A DNA stretch of 17,877 nt from positions 1-17,877 of the forward strand of contig JAEWWJ010000121.1 in assembly GCA_023396415.1 (NCBI GenBank), written 5' to 3'. The notes beneath the pieces are model-generated. The model did no database searches and was not told the DNA's origin. It saw nothing but the letters and a program-made list of their open reading frames with translations. Below, piece by piece: positions 7,738-15,916 of the stretch (its first letter is position 1; every line of letters begins with the position of its first letter). The position numbers and the translations under genes are program-made. Source of the stretch: Bacteroidota bacterium. Its GTDB lineage: Bacteria > Bacteroidota > Bacteroidia > Bacteroidales > F082.

Positions 7738-8745
7738 ATGAATGAAATGTATGTTTTTATAGCCATTGGCTTGGGATCAATCTTCTTGATTTGGTTTCTC
7801 TTTTACTTTATCCCGGTTGGCTTATGGTTTACAGCCTTGGTTTCGGGAGTACGCATCTCCTTGTTGCAACTGATCTTAATGCGATGGAGGAAAGTGCCGC
7901 CATCAGTGATTGTTAATAGCATGATCGCCGCCACCAAAGCAGGCATTAAGCTCGAGAGAGATGATTTGGAAGCCCACTTTCTTGCAGGTGGTAGAGTACA
8001 ACAAGTGATTAATGCACTGATTTCTGCCGACAAGGCCAACATCGAATTGAACTTTAAAACCGCAACAGCTATTGACCTTGCAGGTCGCGATGTTTTTCAA
8101 GCCGTTCAAATGTCGGTCAATCCAAAGGTGATTGACACCAAAAAAGTAGCTGCTGTTGCCAAAGATGGTATTCAACTTATTGCTATTGCCCGCGTTACAG
8201 TGCGAGCCAACATCAAGCAATTGGTCGGTGGTGCCGGCGAAGAAACCGTTTTAGCAAGGGTTGGCGAAGGTATCGTTTCCAGCATCGGTTCGGCCGATTC
8301 TCATAAATCGGTACTTGAAAATCCCGATTCTATTTCCAAAGTGGTGCTGCGTAAAGGTCTCGATTCTGGAACAGCTTTTGAAATCCTATCCATTGACATT
8401 GCCGACATTGATATAGGAAAAAACATTGGTGCCGTCTTGCAAATGGATCAAGCCCAAGCCGATAAAAACATCGCGCAAGCCAAAGCAGAAGAGCGCCGCG
8501 CGATGGCCGTAGCCTTAGAGCAAGAAATGAAAGCCAAAGCTCAAGAAGCTCGGGCCAATGTAATTCAAGCTGAGGCTCTTATTCCACAGGCAATAGCTGA
8601 GGCATTCCGATCGGGTAATCTGGGTATTATGGATTATTATAAATTTCAAAATATTCAAGCTGACACACGCATGAGAGACAGTATTGCTGACCCGAATCAA
8701 GGGAATGATTCTGGAAACAAGGGCATTAATTCCGGAAACAAATAA
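7738..8745 (+). CDS. floA: Flotillin-like protein FloA
   Basis: 335 residues, family-typical length. An N-terminal hydrophobic region at about 5-35 anchors it in the membrane. An SPFH/prohibitin-like domain spans about 55-215. An Ala/Glu/Gln/Lys-rich coiled coil lies at about 235-290 (QAQADKNIAQAKAEERRAMA, AKAQEARANVIQAEA), followed by the typical LGIMDYYKFQNIQADT block. The extreme C terminus carries a small imperfect duplication (GNDSGNK then GINSGNK). Known: FloA forms membrane assemblies that organise membrane domains and works with NfeD. It is last in clpS-nfeD-floA and is followed by a clear terminator. Confidence 0.94.
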   Translation: MNEMYVFIAIGLGSIFLIWFLFYFIPVGLWFTALVSGVRISLLQLILMRWRKVPPSVIVNSMIAATKAGIKLERDDLEAHFLAGGRVQQVINALISADKANIELNFKTATAIDLAGRDVFQAVQMSVNPKVIDTKKVAAVAKDGIQLIAIARVTVRANIKQLVGGAGEETVLARVGEGIVSSIGSADSHKSVLENPDSISKVVLRKGLDSGTAFEILSIDIADIDIGKNIGAVLQMDQAQADKNIAQAKAEERRAMAVALEQEMKAKAQEARANVIQAEALIPQAIAEAFRSGNLGIMDYYKFQNIQADTRMRDSIADPNQGNDSGNKGINSGNK

Positions 8746-8766
8746 TTGCCAATTCCTTTTTCTGAC

Positions 8767-8807
8767 AAAAAACGTTTGTATCAGGTAAAGGTGCAAACGT
8801 TTTTTTT
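8767..8807 (+). terminator. Intrinsic terminator after floA
   Basis: AAAAAACGTTTG (8767-8778) pairs with CAAACGTTTTTT (8794-8805), a 12-bp stem around a 15-base loop, and the T run continues to 8807. It lies 21 bases after the floA stop and 24 bases before the next start, so it separates floA from the RSH gene. Confidence 0.8.
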
Positions 8808-8830
8808 AACCATGTAAACGCTTTGATGAC

Positions 8831-11023
8831 ATGATGGATAGCCCAAATACTGATAAAGTTGAAGAGCAATTGTCAGCTGTGGTTGCCTTTTTGGGCAACG
8901 AGCTGAACGTCCGTGAGAAAGAGCTCATTGAAAAGGCCTTTGAACAGTCGAAGAAAATTTACGCGAATAAGGTGCTTTCCAATGGCGATCCGGCTCTTGT
9001 TCACTACCTTGAGGTTGGGAAAATTGCGGTGTACGAAATCGGGCTGCGATCCTCCACTTTCATCGCGGCAATGCTTCACGGTCAACCTATGGCCAATGAA
9101 GATCACTATGGTTTGGTACAGCAAGAATATGGGCATGATGTGGCTGTAATTCTTAAAGGATTTAAGAAAATTTCTGACCTGCCAACAACCCGTTTATCCT
9201 ATCAATCCGACCCGTTTCGCAAACTCTTTCTTTCTTTGGTTGAAGACATAAGGGTGGTGTTGCTGAAAATAGCGCATCGGCTTTATGACATGCGGTATCC
9301 CGAGCTTCTCGATGCTGAAAAATTGCAGCGTTTTGTGGAGGAGGTGAAATATTTATACATTCCTATTACACATCGGCTTGGGCTTTATTCCATCAAAGCT
9401 GAGTTTGAAGAAAGGGTGATGCGTTATGAATACCCTGAGGTTTTTGAGAGCATTCAAAGCAAAATTAACGCCGACAAAGAAAACCAAGAGGTGTTTATGA
9501 AGGCGTTTATCGCCCCGGTGGAGCGGGAGTTAAAGCTGCATGGCATCGAGTCGAACATCAAATGGCGCACCAAATCCATTCCAAGCATTTGGGCCAAAAT
9601 GAAAGATCAAAACGTTGAATTTGAACAAGTCTATGATCTTTTTGCCATCCGAATCATCACCAAAAGCCAGCAAAAAAAAGAAAAAGAAGATTGCTGGAGG
9701 GCTTACTCCATCGTTTCTGATTTATACACACCCAATCCAAAACGACTGCGCGATTGGATCACCACACCCAAAGCTTCGGGTTATGAATCGTTGCATACCA
9801 CGGTGAAAGCAGCTGACGACAAATGGGTTGAGGTACAAATTCGGTCGGATCGTATGGATCGGGTGGCCGAAAAAGGACAGGCCGCGCACTGGCTTTACAA
9901 AGACAAACCGGAGAAAAAAGATGCCGAAGAATGGTTGAACCAAGTGCGCGATGTGCTTGAAAATCCTGGACAGATTCAATTTGACGCCTACAAAAAAGCC
10001 GGAAAACATGATGGAGGGAAAATTTTTATCTTCACTCCTGATGGCGACCTCAAACAGTTGCCTGCAGGCTCATCAGTGCTCGATTTTGCTTACGAAGTGC
10101 ATACCAAAGTTGGTGACCGGTGCAGCGGGGCAAGGGTCAACAATCGTAATGTACCCATCCGCCACCTGCTTCAAAATGGCGATAAAGTGGAAATTATTAC
10201 CAATAAAAAGCAAGTGCCAAAGCACGACTGGCTGAGCATCGTAGTTACCGATAGGGCCAAAAGTAAAATCAAACGCTACCTGAAAGAGGTAGAGCTAAAA
10301 GAGGCTGAATTTGGCAAGGAATTGTTGCTGCGGAAACTAAAAAACTGGAAGATTGTTTATTCGGAAGATATTATTCATCATCTCGTAAAGCATTATAAGA
10401 AAAGCACTTCCATACAACTATATCATGATGTAGCCACAGAGAAATTGGATCTTATGGAATTGAAAAAACATCTTGTTTTGCTCACCTCCGAAGATAAACA
10501 CTCCACAAAACCTATTGAAACAGCCGAGCTGAATATCGAGCCAAAAGCAGCCTATAAAACCGATGGAAAAGATGATTTTTTGATTATTGACGACAGTCTC
10601 AGCAATGTAATTTACAAGCTGGCAAAATGCTGTAATCCCATACCGGGTGATGATGTGTTTGGTTTTGTAACCATTAGTACCGGCATTACCATTCATAGGG
10701 TGGGCTGTCCCAATGCAGCCCGCCTTAAGGAAAGGTACGGTTACAGGGTTTTAAAAGTGCGATGGAAAGAGTCAAAAGACAATCCTAATTTTCAGGCGGC
10801 CATTCGGGTGATAGGAATTGATACTTTGGGTTTAGTCGGCGAAATTACTCAGCTGATATCTAACGACTTAAAAGTAAATATGCGAACAATATCCTTCGAT
10901 ACCCGTGATGGTCGTTTCATCGGGAAAATTGGGTTGCAGATCAAAGATACCGATCACTTAGAACAATTGATTTTCCGCATCGGTAAGGTGCAAGGTGTTG
11001 AAAAGGTTACAAGAATTGATTGA
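8831..11023 (+). CDS. rsh: Long RelA/SpoT homologue with degenerate hydrolase site; probable (p)ppGpp synthetase
   Basis: 730 residues, full length for a long RSH protein. Order: HD hydrolase-like domain (about 30-200), synthetase (about 240-360), TGS (about 397-457), helical region, Cys-containing zinc-finger-like domain (KCCNPIPGD near 599-607, HRVGCP near 622-627) and ACT domain (about 655-730). In the hydrolase part His58 is kept, but LHDVVEDT of active enzymes reads LHGQPMAN here (His83 kept, then Gly84, Met87 and Ala88), and NMRT reads DMRY (153-156). The synthetase keeps Asp269 in YDLFAIRI, GYESLHT (317-323) and Glu347 in AEKGQAAHW. The charge motif is RLRD (305-308), like the RxKD of bifunctional enzymes rather than the ExDD of gammaproteobacterial RelA. 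Inferred: a synthetase without hydrolase activity, so another enzyme must remove (p)ppGpp. Tandem ATG ATG at the start. Confidence 0.93.
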   Translation: MMDSPNTDKVEEQLSAVVAFLGNELNVREKELIEKAFEQSKKIYANKVLSNGDPALVHYLEVGKIAVYEIGLRSSTFIAAMLHGQPMANEDHYGLVQQEYGHDVAVILKGFKKISDLPTTRLSYQSDPFRKLFLSLVEDIRVVLLKIAHRLYDMRYPELLDAEKLQRFVEEVKYLYIPITHRLGLYSIKAEFEERVMRYEYPEVFESIQSKINADKENQEVFMKAFIAPVERELKLHGIESNIKWRTKSIPSIWAKMKDQNVEFEQVYDLFAIRIITKSQQKKEKEDCWRAYSIVSDLYTPNPKRLRDWITTPKASGYESLHTTVKAADDKWVEVQIRSDRMDRVAEKGQAAHWLYKDKPEKKDAEEWLNQVRDVLENPGQIQFDAYKKAGKHDGGKIFIFTPDGDLKQLPAGSSVLDFAYEVHTKVGDRCSGARVNNRNVPIRHLLQNGDKVEIITNKKQVPKHDWLSIVVTDRAKSKIKRYLKEVELKEAEFGKELLLRKLKNWKIVYSEDIIHHLVKHYKKSTSIQLYHDVATEKLDLMELKKHLVLLTSEDKHSTKPIETAELNIEPKAAYKTDGKDDFLIIDDSLSNVIYKLAKCCNPIPGDDVFGFVTISTGITIHRVGCPNAARLKERYGYRVLKVRWKESKDNPNFQAAIRVIGIDTLGLVGEITQLISNDLKVNMRTISFDTRDGRFIGKIGLQIKDTDHLEQLIFRIGKVQGVEKVTRID

Positions 11024-11082
11024 TTTTTTGTTTGCCACGTTCAAACAAAGGTGTTGTTGTTGTGTTAAAAAAAGAAAAAGTT

Positions 11083-11250
11083 ATGGTAATTCAACTTTTG
11101 ATCTTGTCGTTGTTTTTTTCGGGTTTGGCGAGTTGGTTTTTCTACCGAAAGAAACATGTTCTTGGCGTAACATTCCTTATGATTGCTTTCGCTGCGGTGG
11201 TTTTGTTCTTTGTTGTCAGGGCTATGTACCCCCAAAGTGTTCCCTTTTAA
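11083..11250 (+). CDS. Small two-span membrane protein, unknown function
   Basis: 55 residues from ATG 11083. There are two hydrophobic segments (about 2-18 and 28-46) separated by a basic FYRKKH turn, with a short PQSVPF tail. The purine-rich AAAAAAAGAAAAAG just before the ATG may aid translation. A TTG at 11020 would lengthen it by 21 residues, but that part is unlike a signal or a domain. It begins 60 bases after the RSH stop on the same strand and ends directly against the convergent aminotransferase gene. I do not recognise the family. The membrane pattern makes it likely to be real, but a chance frame is not excluded. Confidence 0.6.
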   Translation: MVIQLLILSLFFSGLASWFFYRKKHVLGVTFLMIAFAAVVLFFVVRAMYPQSVPF

Positions 11251-12726
11251 TTAACCCAAATCAAACCAGGGTTTAATGCGAATGGTTTTATCTTCGGGCT
11301 CATCGAAATGGCGAAACTCATTGTTATAACGGTTATACACATAGTCTTTTTGCCATTTTTGATGGTTTTTCTTAATTTCACCAACAGCAAAAACCAACAA
11401 GTCAAGTTCGTTATTTGTCATGGTTGGATGCAACGAAGCCCTAACCCATCCGGGTTTTTGCGACAAGTCGCCGTGGTTGATGAGGTTGGTTATTTTTCTT
11501 GATTTATCATGGCTGACATCAAGTAAAAAATGACCGTAAGTGCCAGCGCAAGCACAGCCGCCACGCACTTGAATACCAAAACGATCATTGAGCAGCTTAA
11601 CCACAAGATTAAAATGAACGTTGTCAAGGTAAAAAGAAAAAACTCCGAGACGCTGATGTACATTGTCAGCCAAAATATGTAAGCCATCAATTTTCCCGAA
11701 TCCCTCAAAGGCTCTGATTACCAACTCTTTTTCTCTTTGGTGCATCAAAGAAGTTGTCATCTTATTTTTCACTTCAATAGCCAAAGCGGTTCTTATGGCT
11801 TGCAAAAATCCAGGTGTGCCCCCATCTTCGCGTATTTCAATGTCATCAATATATTTATACTCGCCCCATGGATTGGTCCAGTCAACAGTTCCACCGCCAG
11901 GATTGTCAGGAGTAGGGCTGTTGTACAACGATTTATCAAAAACCATTACCCCTGAGCTGCCCGGACCTCCTAGGAATTTATGAGGGCTGAAAAATATCGC
12001 GTCAAGTTTTTTCGATTCGTCATCAGGGTGCATGTCAATATCAACATAAGGTGCTGATGCAGCATAATCTACAAAAATAATTCCGCCGAAATCATGCATA
12101 ATTTTGGCCAATTCGTGAATGGGTGTTTCGATTCCGGTAACGTTGCTGCAGGCAGTGAATGAGCCGATTTTGAATGCCCTATCTTTATGTTTTTCGAGTT
12201 GCGATCGAAGTTCATCAAGGTCAATGAGCAGGTTTTTGTCGGGTTGCAGCACCACCACATCAACATTGGCTTCAAACCAATTGGTTTGATTGCTATGGTG
12301 TTCCATGTGGCTGATAAAAACAACAGGACGTTCGTGGGCGTGAAGGCAATCTTCGCCATTAATTTTACGGCACGATTTAAAACCCATGATACGTTGCATC
12401 TTGTTGATGACGGTGGTCATGCCCGATCCTGCTGTGATAATGACATCTTCGGGACCGGCATTTACGTGCTTTTTGATGAGTTTGTGGGCATAATGATAGG
12501 CCTTGGTCATCATCGTTCCGGTTTCGCTGGTTTCGGTGTGGGTGTTGGCAATATAAGGGCCAATGATGTCAACAATTCGATCCTCAATCGGTTTGTACAA
12601 ACGTCCACTGGCAATCCAATCGGCATAAACAAGTTGTTGTGGACCATAAGGACTATTGAAAACTAGATCGTTACCAATAGTATTTTTACGAAAATATTCG
12701 AAATGCTGCTCCAATGATTCCATCAT
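11251..12726 (-). CDS. Class V PLP-dependent aminotransferase / cysteine-desulfurase-like enzyme
   Basis: 491 residues. Fold-type I landmarks are in order: TAGSGMTTVIN (98-108) for the phosphate loop, MEHHSNQTNW (141-150), IIFVDYAASAP with Asp220 facing the pyridine nitrogen, and the PLP lysine Lys250 in FFSPHKFLGGPG. GGGTVDW (277-283) and EDGGTPGF (300-307) are typical of the SufS/CsdA-like group. Where SufS has a single active Cys in RxGxxCA, this protein has RGGCACAGTYGH with Cys391 and Cys393. It is longer than SufS (about 400-410 residues), with an insertion near 115-133 and a C-terminal extension from about 450. It may mobilise sulfur, or act on another amino acid as in related fungal and plant class V proteins; sequence does not settle this. 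It stands alone, with a start at 12726 or, three bases later, 12723. Confidence 0.85.
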   Translation of the reverse strand: MMESLEQHFEYFRKNTIGNDLVFNSPYGPQQLVYADWIASGRLYKPIEDRIVDIIGPYIANTHTETSETGTMMTKAYHYAHKLIKKHVNAGPEDVIITAGSGMTTVINKMQRIMGFKSCRKINGEDCLHAHERPVVFISHMEHHSNQTNWFEANVDVVVLQPDKNLLIDLDELRSQLEKHKDRAFKIGSFTACSNVTGIETPIHELAKIMHDFGGIIFVDYAASAPYVDIDMHPDDESKKLDAIFFSPHKFLGGPGSSGVMVFDKSLYNSPTPDNPGGGTVDWTNPWGEYKYIDDIEIREDGGTPGFLQAIRTALAIEVKNKMTTSLMHQREKELVIRAFEGFGKIDGLHILADNVHQRLGVFSFYLDNVHFNLVVKLLNDRFGIQVRGGCACAGTYGHFLLDVSHDKSRKITNLINHGDLSQKPGWVRASLHPTMTNNELDLLVFAVGEIKKNHQKWQKDYVYNRYNNEFRHFDEPEDKTIRIKPWFDLG

Positions 12727-12742
12727 AGATTGATTTTTAAAA

Positions 12743-12750
12743 CAAATCTA
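12743..12750 (-). promoter_or_regulatory. Candidate -7 box for the class V aminotransferase gene
   Basis: On the minus strand this reads TAGATTTG, matching TAnnTTTG, and ends 16 bases before the start codon. No clear TTG at -33 is visible. Confidence 0.4.
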
Positions 12751-12856
12751 TGACAAATTATGAAAAGAAATGGTTGTCAGTGAGTTTGAATTTTATAAAA
12801 GTGTTTGTATCACACGAAAAACAAGGCGATTTTGATGGTTAAAAAATGCTTCCGGA

Positions 12857-15800
12857 TCACTTGCTTTTCGTAATTTGTATCAAACCAATTTCTATAGTAC
12901 CGTTTTCGGGAAGGAACTCGAGCCAAGTATTGTCCTCGCTGAACCATTTGTATTGCTGACCAATTTTTATAATAAAATCATTCAGCTCATTATTTTCAGG
13001 AATGGGCAACACAAAACCGCCATTGCGTTCGTCTTTGCTGCCAAAACGCACCAAAAGTGGGAAGGCCGTTTCTCCAGTGTTTTTGGCTTTGATCACGATG
13101 TAATTCGATCTGCGTTCGGTAACGTCAACCGGTTCAAATTCAAATCGTTTGGGTGTGTTGGCAGGCACCAAAACAAGGTTTTGATTTAATTCTCTTATTT
13201 TGTTAGCTTCCATTTCGGCCGCAATTTTCTTGATCATTTCGCGGGGATAGGTCTCGTCGGGTTTGATGCCTTCGGCCAGAAGGTATTTTTCAATGGCAAG
13301 ATCGAAACTACTGCTGTTGTAAAAACGATCGGCTTCGGAAACAGCTTTACTATATTCCGTTTTGAGGGCAAGCAGTTTTTCGGTGATGATGGCTTCTACT
13401 TGAACCAAACGCTGATTGGCAGCGGCATCACCTGGTTTGAAGCCCAACGCCATTTTAAGTGAAGTTACAGCTTGTTTGTATTCTTTTTTTGCAATCAGCT
13501 GTTCAGCCTCTGTCATGGAAGCATCGTAACGGGCTTGATTTTCGCGCTGGCGAGCTTCTAAAGTGAAGGTAATTTCAGCCCTTTTTGCAGTGGCAAAGGT
13601 GTTTTGGCTATCCAAGGTTAGAATTTCGCTCAGCTTTTCTTGCGCCTCTATGAGCTGATCTGCCGTCAGCAAACGTTCTACTTCAATTTTTAAGCTGTTG
13701 ATTTTTTCTTCTTTTAGTTTTGTTGCGTTGGCTTCAGCGAGTTTTGCTTCAGCCAGTTGAATGCGTGTTTGTGGAAGCGTTTCGTCCGGCTTTATCTTTA
13801 AAGCTTCTTTAAATTTAACGATGGAAGGCTCGTATTTTTCTTCTGAAAACAATTGTTCAGCCTCGGCTATTCGCGCCTTGTAATTGCGCTCCTGTTCGGC
13901 CAAAACCGACAAGTTATTGAGGATTGTTTTTGTTTCTGATAGACGATCGTTGGGATATTTTTCAGTTGGTTTTATTGCCAACGCCTGCTGATACGATTGG
14001 GCTGCTTCGGCGTAGGATTTACTTTCAAACTGCTCGTCAGCTTGCTGGATCAGGCTGTTGTATTCTGCATCCTTCTTTGCCAGTGCTTGCTGCGCGTCAA
14101 TTTGTTGTTGGAGGGCTACATTTTTTTCGGCAGGTATTTTTTCGTTGGGTTTGAGGCCAAGGGCGCGATTGTAGAGGTCTAGGGCTGCTTGCAATGCTCC
14201 TGATTTTTCTGCCGCTTCGGCTTGCATCAAGGCATCTGCATATTGTTCATCCAATTGCATTTGCTGTGCTTTGAGCCTTATTTTTTGTTCCAGATTGGCT
14301 TTTTGCTCTAAGGCTGTGCTTTGGTTGGGTTGAAGAAGTAAAGCTTTTTCAATTTGGTCGAGGGCCGGCTGTAATTTATTTTCTTTGATAAAGGCATTGG
14401 CATTGGACATCAAGTTGTTAAACTCTAGTTCACGTTCGGCAGCAAGTTGTTGATTTTGTATCATTTGCTGAATAACCTCTATTTGCTGAGCCGGTTTTGT
14501 TGCTTTGGAATCAATACTGAGGGCTTTTTCATAATTGATTTTGGCTTCGGTCAGTTTTCCGTCGGCAAACTCTTGATCGGCCTGTGCGATAAAGTTGTTG
14601 AGGTCTTGCGCGGTCTTTGCTTTTAAGGTGTTTTCCTGAATGATTTTTTCAGTTTGTTTTATTTTTTCCTTCACGCCTTCGTTTTCAGGAAAAATGCTCG
14701 CGGCCTCTTGGTAATTCAGCAAAGCGTTTTGGGCATCACTGTCAAGCAAAGCATCGGCTTTTGCAACAAGCAGGTCGAAGTTTTTTTGTGCTTGCCGGCG
14801 GGCGTTGTTTTGCGCAATCAAAGCAGTCAGTTCAACGATACGTGAAAGCGCGGTATTGTTTTCTGCATCCAAGCTAACAACTTCATTATAAGCTTCTAAT
14901 GCTGCTTCAAATTCGTTGGCTTTAAAAAGTGATTCAGCCTTTTGGAATGCTTGTTCGAGTTTCTTTCGCAGAATTGCTTCTTCACTATTTATCAACTGAT
15001 TGATACGCGAAACCATATCGCTGGCATAAGCATCTTCGGGCCAAATACCAACTGCTTTTTGATACAATGAAAGTGCGCTCTCCATGTTTTTGTTTTCATA
15101 AGCGGCATCGGCTAGCGCAACTTGTTCGTTATAAAGGTTTTGACGCTGCTCGAGCTTTGTTGCTTCAGCAAGTTTGTTTTGCGCGGTTTTGTCGTTTGGG
15201 AAAAGTTGTATCGCGTCGTTTAGCTTTTCTTTGGCTGTGGTGTAATTTTTACGCAAAACGGCATTTTCGGCATCGGCCAACAGCTGTTGAAAACTTTTTT
15301 CGTTGGCATCGCGCTGGGCGATGGCTTTTTTTGTTTCATCCAATTTTTTTGCGAGTTCGGTATCGTTGGGAACGATGCCGAGGGCCAGATTGAGTTGCAA
15401 AAGAGCTTCATCTAATTTTGCTTCGGCGAGAAGATTTTTGGCCAACTGAAGATGATTTTCAAACTGCTTTTTGCTTTCGGCTTCTTTTTGCAGGCTGGCG
15501 GTGATCTGCTCCACCTGTTTGGTGACGTATTTATCTTGTGGAAAAATTTCTAACGCCTTGTTGTAAGCTGTTAAGGCATCGTTGGTTTGTCCTGCTTTTA
15601 AAAGTCTATCGCCTTGATCAAGAAATTGATAAAAAACCTCTTGTTGTTCAAGTTGTTTTTGAATCAGTTGGATGGTTTCGGTCAAGCGTTTTGTTGCAAA
15701 AGCATCATTTTCCTTGAGCCTCAGGGCCATTTCATAATAAGTCTTGGCACTGATATAGTCTTTGGCTTCAAACTTTTCGTTGGCCGATTTCACAGTATTT

Positions 15801-15892
15801 TCGTAAGTGGTAGCTTGTTGTGCAGAAAGATTTTTTGTGGGGATGCTCATCAACATTAGGAAAATGAAAAGCGTAGAGATATAAGATCGCAT
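12857..15892 (-). CDS. Exported TPR-array protein with unique C-terminal domain
   Basis: 1011 residues. A signal peptide covers about 1-24 (LFIFLMLMSIPTKNLSAQ). About 15 tandem units of 54-61 residues run from about 30 to 904. Each has a TPR-like core such as AEQLFSEEKYEPSIVKFKEA followed by LKIKPDE-type turns, then a charged Gln/Glu/Lys-rich helix that links to the next unit. So each repeat is a TPR plus an extra helix, giving a long rod or superhelix. Residues about 905-1011 are different: beta-rich, with NYIVIKAKNTGETAFPLLVRFG, WLEFLPENG and IEIGLIQITKSK, perhaps a sandwich-type domain; I do not recognise it. The protein should act in the periplasm or at the outer membrane; there is no lipobox and no T9SS tail. 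It starts 24 bases after the lolD stop, so the two are probably co-transcribed. Function unknown. Confidence 0.85.
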   Translation of the reverse strand: MRSYISTLFIFLMLMSIPTKNLSAQQATTYENTVKSANEKFEAKDYISAKTYYEMALRLKENDAFATKRLTETIQLIQKQLEQQEVFYQFLDQGDRLLKAGQTNDALTAYNKALEIFPQDKYVTKQVEQITASLQKEAESKKQFENHLQLAKNLLAEAKLDEALLQLNLALGIVPNDTELAKKLDETKKAIAQRDANEKSFQQLLADAENAVLRKNYTTAKEKLNDAIQLFPNDKTAQNKLAEATKLEQRQNLYNEQVALADAAYENKNMESALSLYQKAVGIWPEDAYASDMVSRINQLINSEEAILRKKLEQAFQKAESLFKANEFEAALEAYNEVVSLDAENNTALSRIVELTALIAQNNARRQAQKNFDLLVAKADALLDSDAQNALLNYQEAASIFPENEGVKEKIKQTEKIIQENTLKAKTAQDLNNFIAQADQEFADGKLTEAKINYEKALSIDSKATKPAQQIEVIQQMIQNQQLAAERELEFNNLMSNANAFIKENKLQPALDQIEKALLLQPNQSTALEQKANLEQKIRLKAQQMQLDEQYADALMQAEAAEKSGALQAALDLYNRALGLKPNEKIPAEKNVALQQQIDAQQALAKKDAEYNSLIQQADEQFESKSYAEAAQSYQQALAIKPTEKYPNDRLSETKTILNNLSVLAEQERNYKARIAEAEQLFSEEKYEPSIVKFKEALKIKPDETLPQTRIQLAEAKLAEANATKLKEEKINSLKIEVERLLTADQLIEAQEKLSEILTLDSQNTFATAKRAEITFTLEARQRENQARYDASMTEAEQLIAKKEYKQAVTSLKMALGFKPGDAAANQRLVQVEAIITEKLLALKTEYSKAVSEADRFYNSSSFDLAIEKYLLAEGIKPDETYPREMIKKIAAEMEANKIRELNQNLVLVPANTPKRFEFEPVDVTERRSNYIVIKAKNTGETAFPLLVRFGSKDERNGGFVLPIPENNELNDFIIKIGQQYKWFSEDNTWLEFLPENGTIEIGLIQITKSK

Positions 15893-15916
15893 AGAATCAA
15901 ACGGATTATGGTCGGT

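Noticed and set aside
12187..12666. 159-residue plus-strand frame antisense to the class V aminotransferase
   Set aside because: All catalytic landmarks are on the minus strand; the plus frame follows from codon bias and shows no domain.
12751..12779. TGACAA...TTGTCA inverted repeat as a terminator for the TPR gene
   Set aside because: The stem is only 6 bp with a 17-base loop and no T run on the minus strand.
13600..15880. Possible DNA-level tandem repeat in the TPR gene
   Set aside because: The periodicity is clear in the protein, but the units differ widely in nucleotide sequence, so this is an old protein repeat and not a DNA repeat array.
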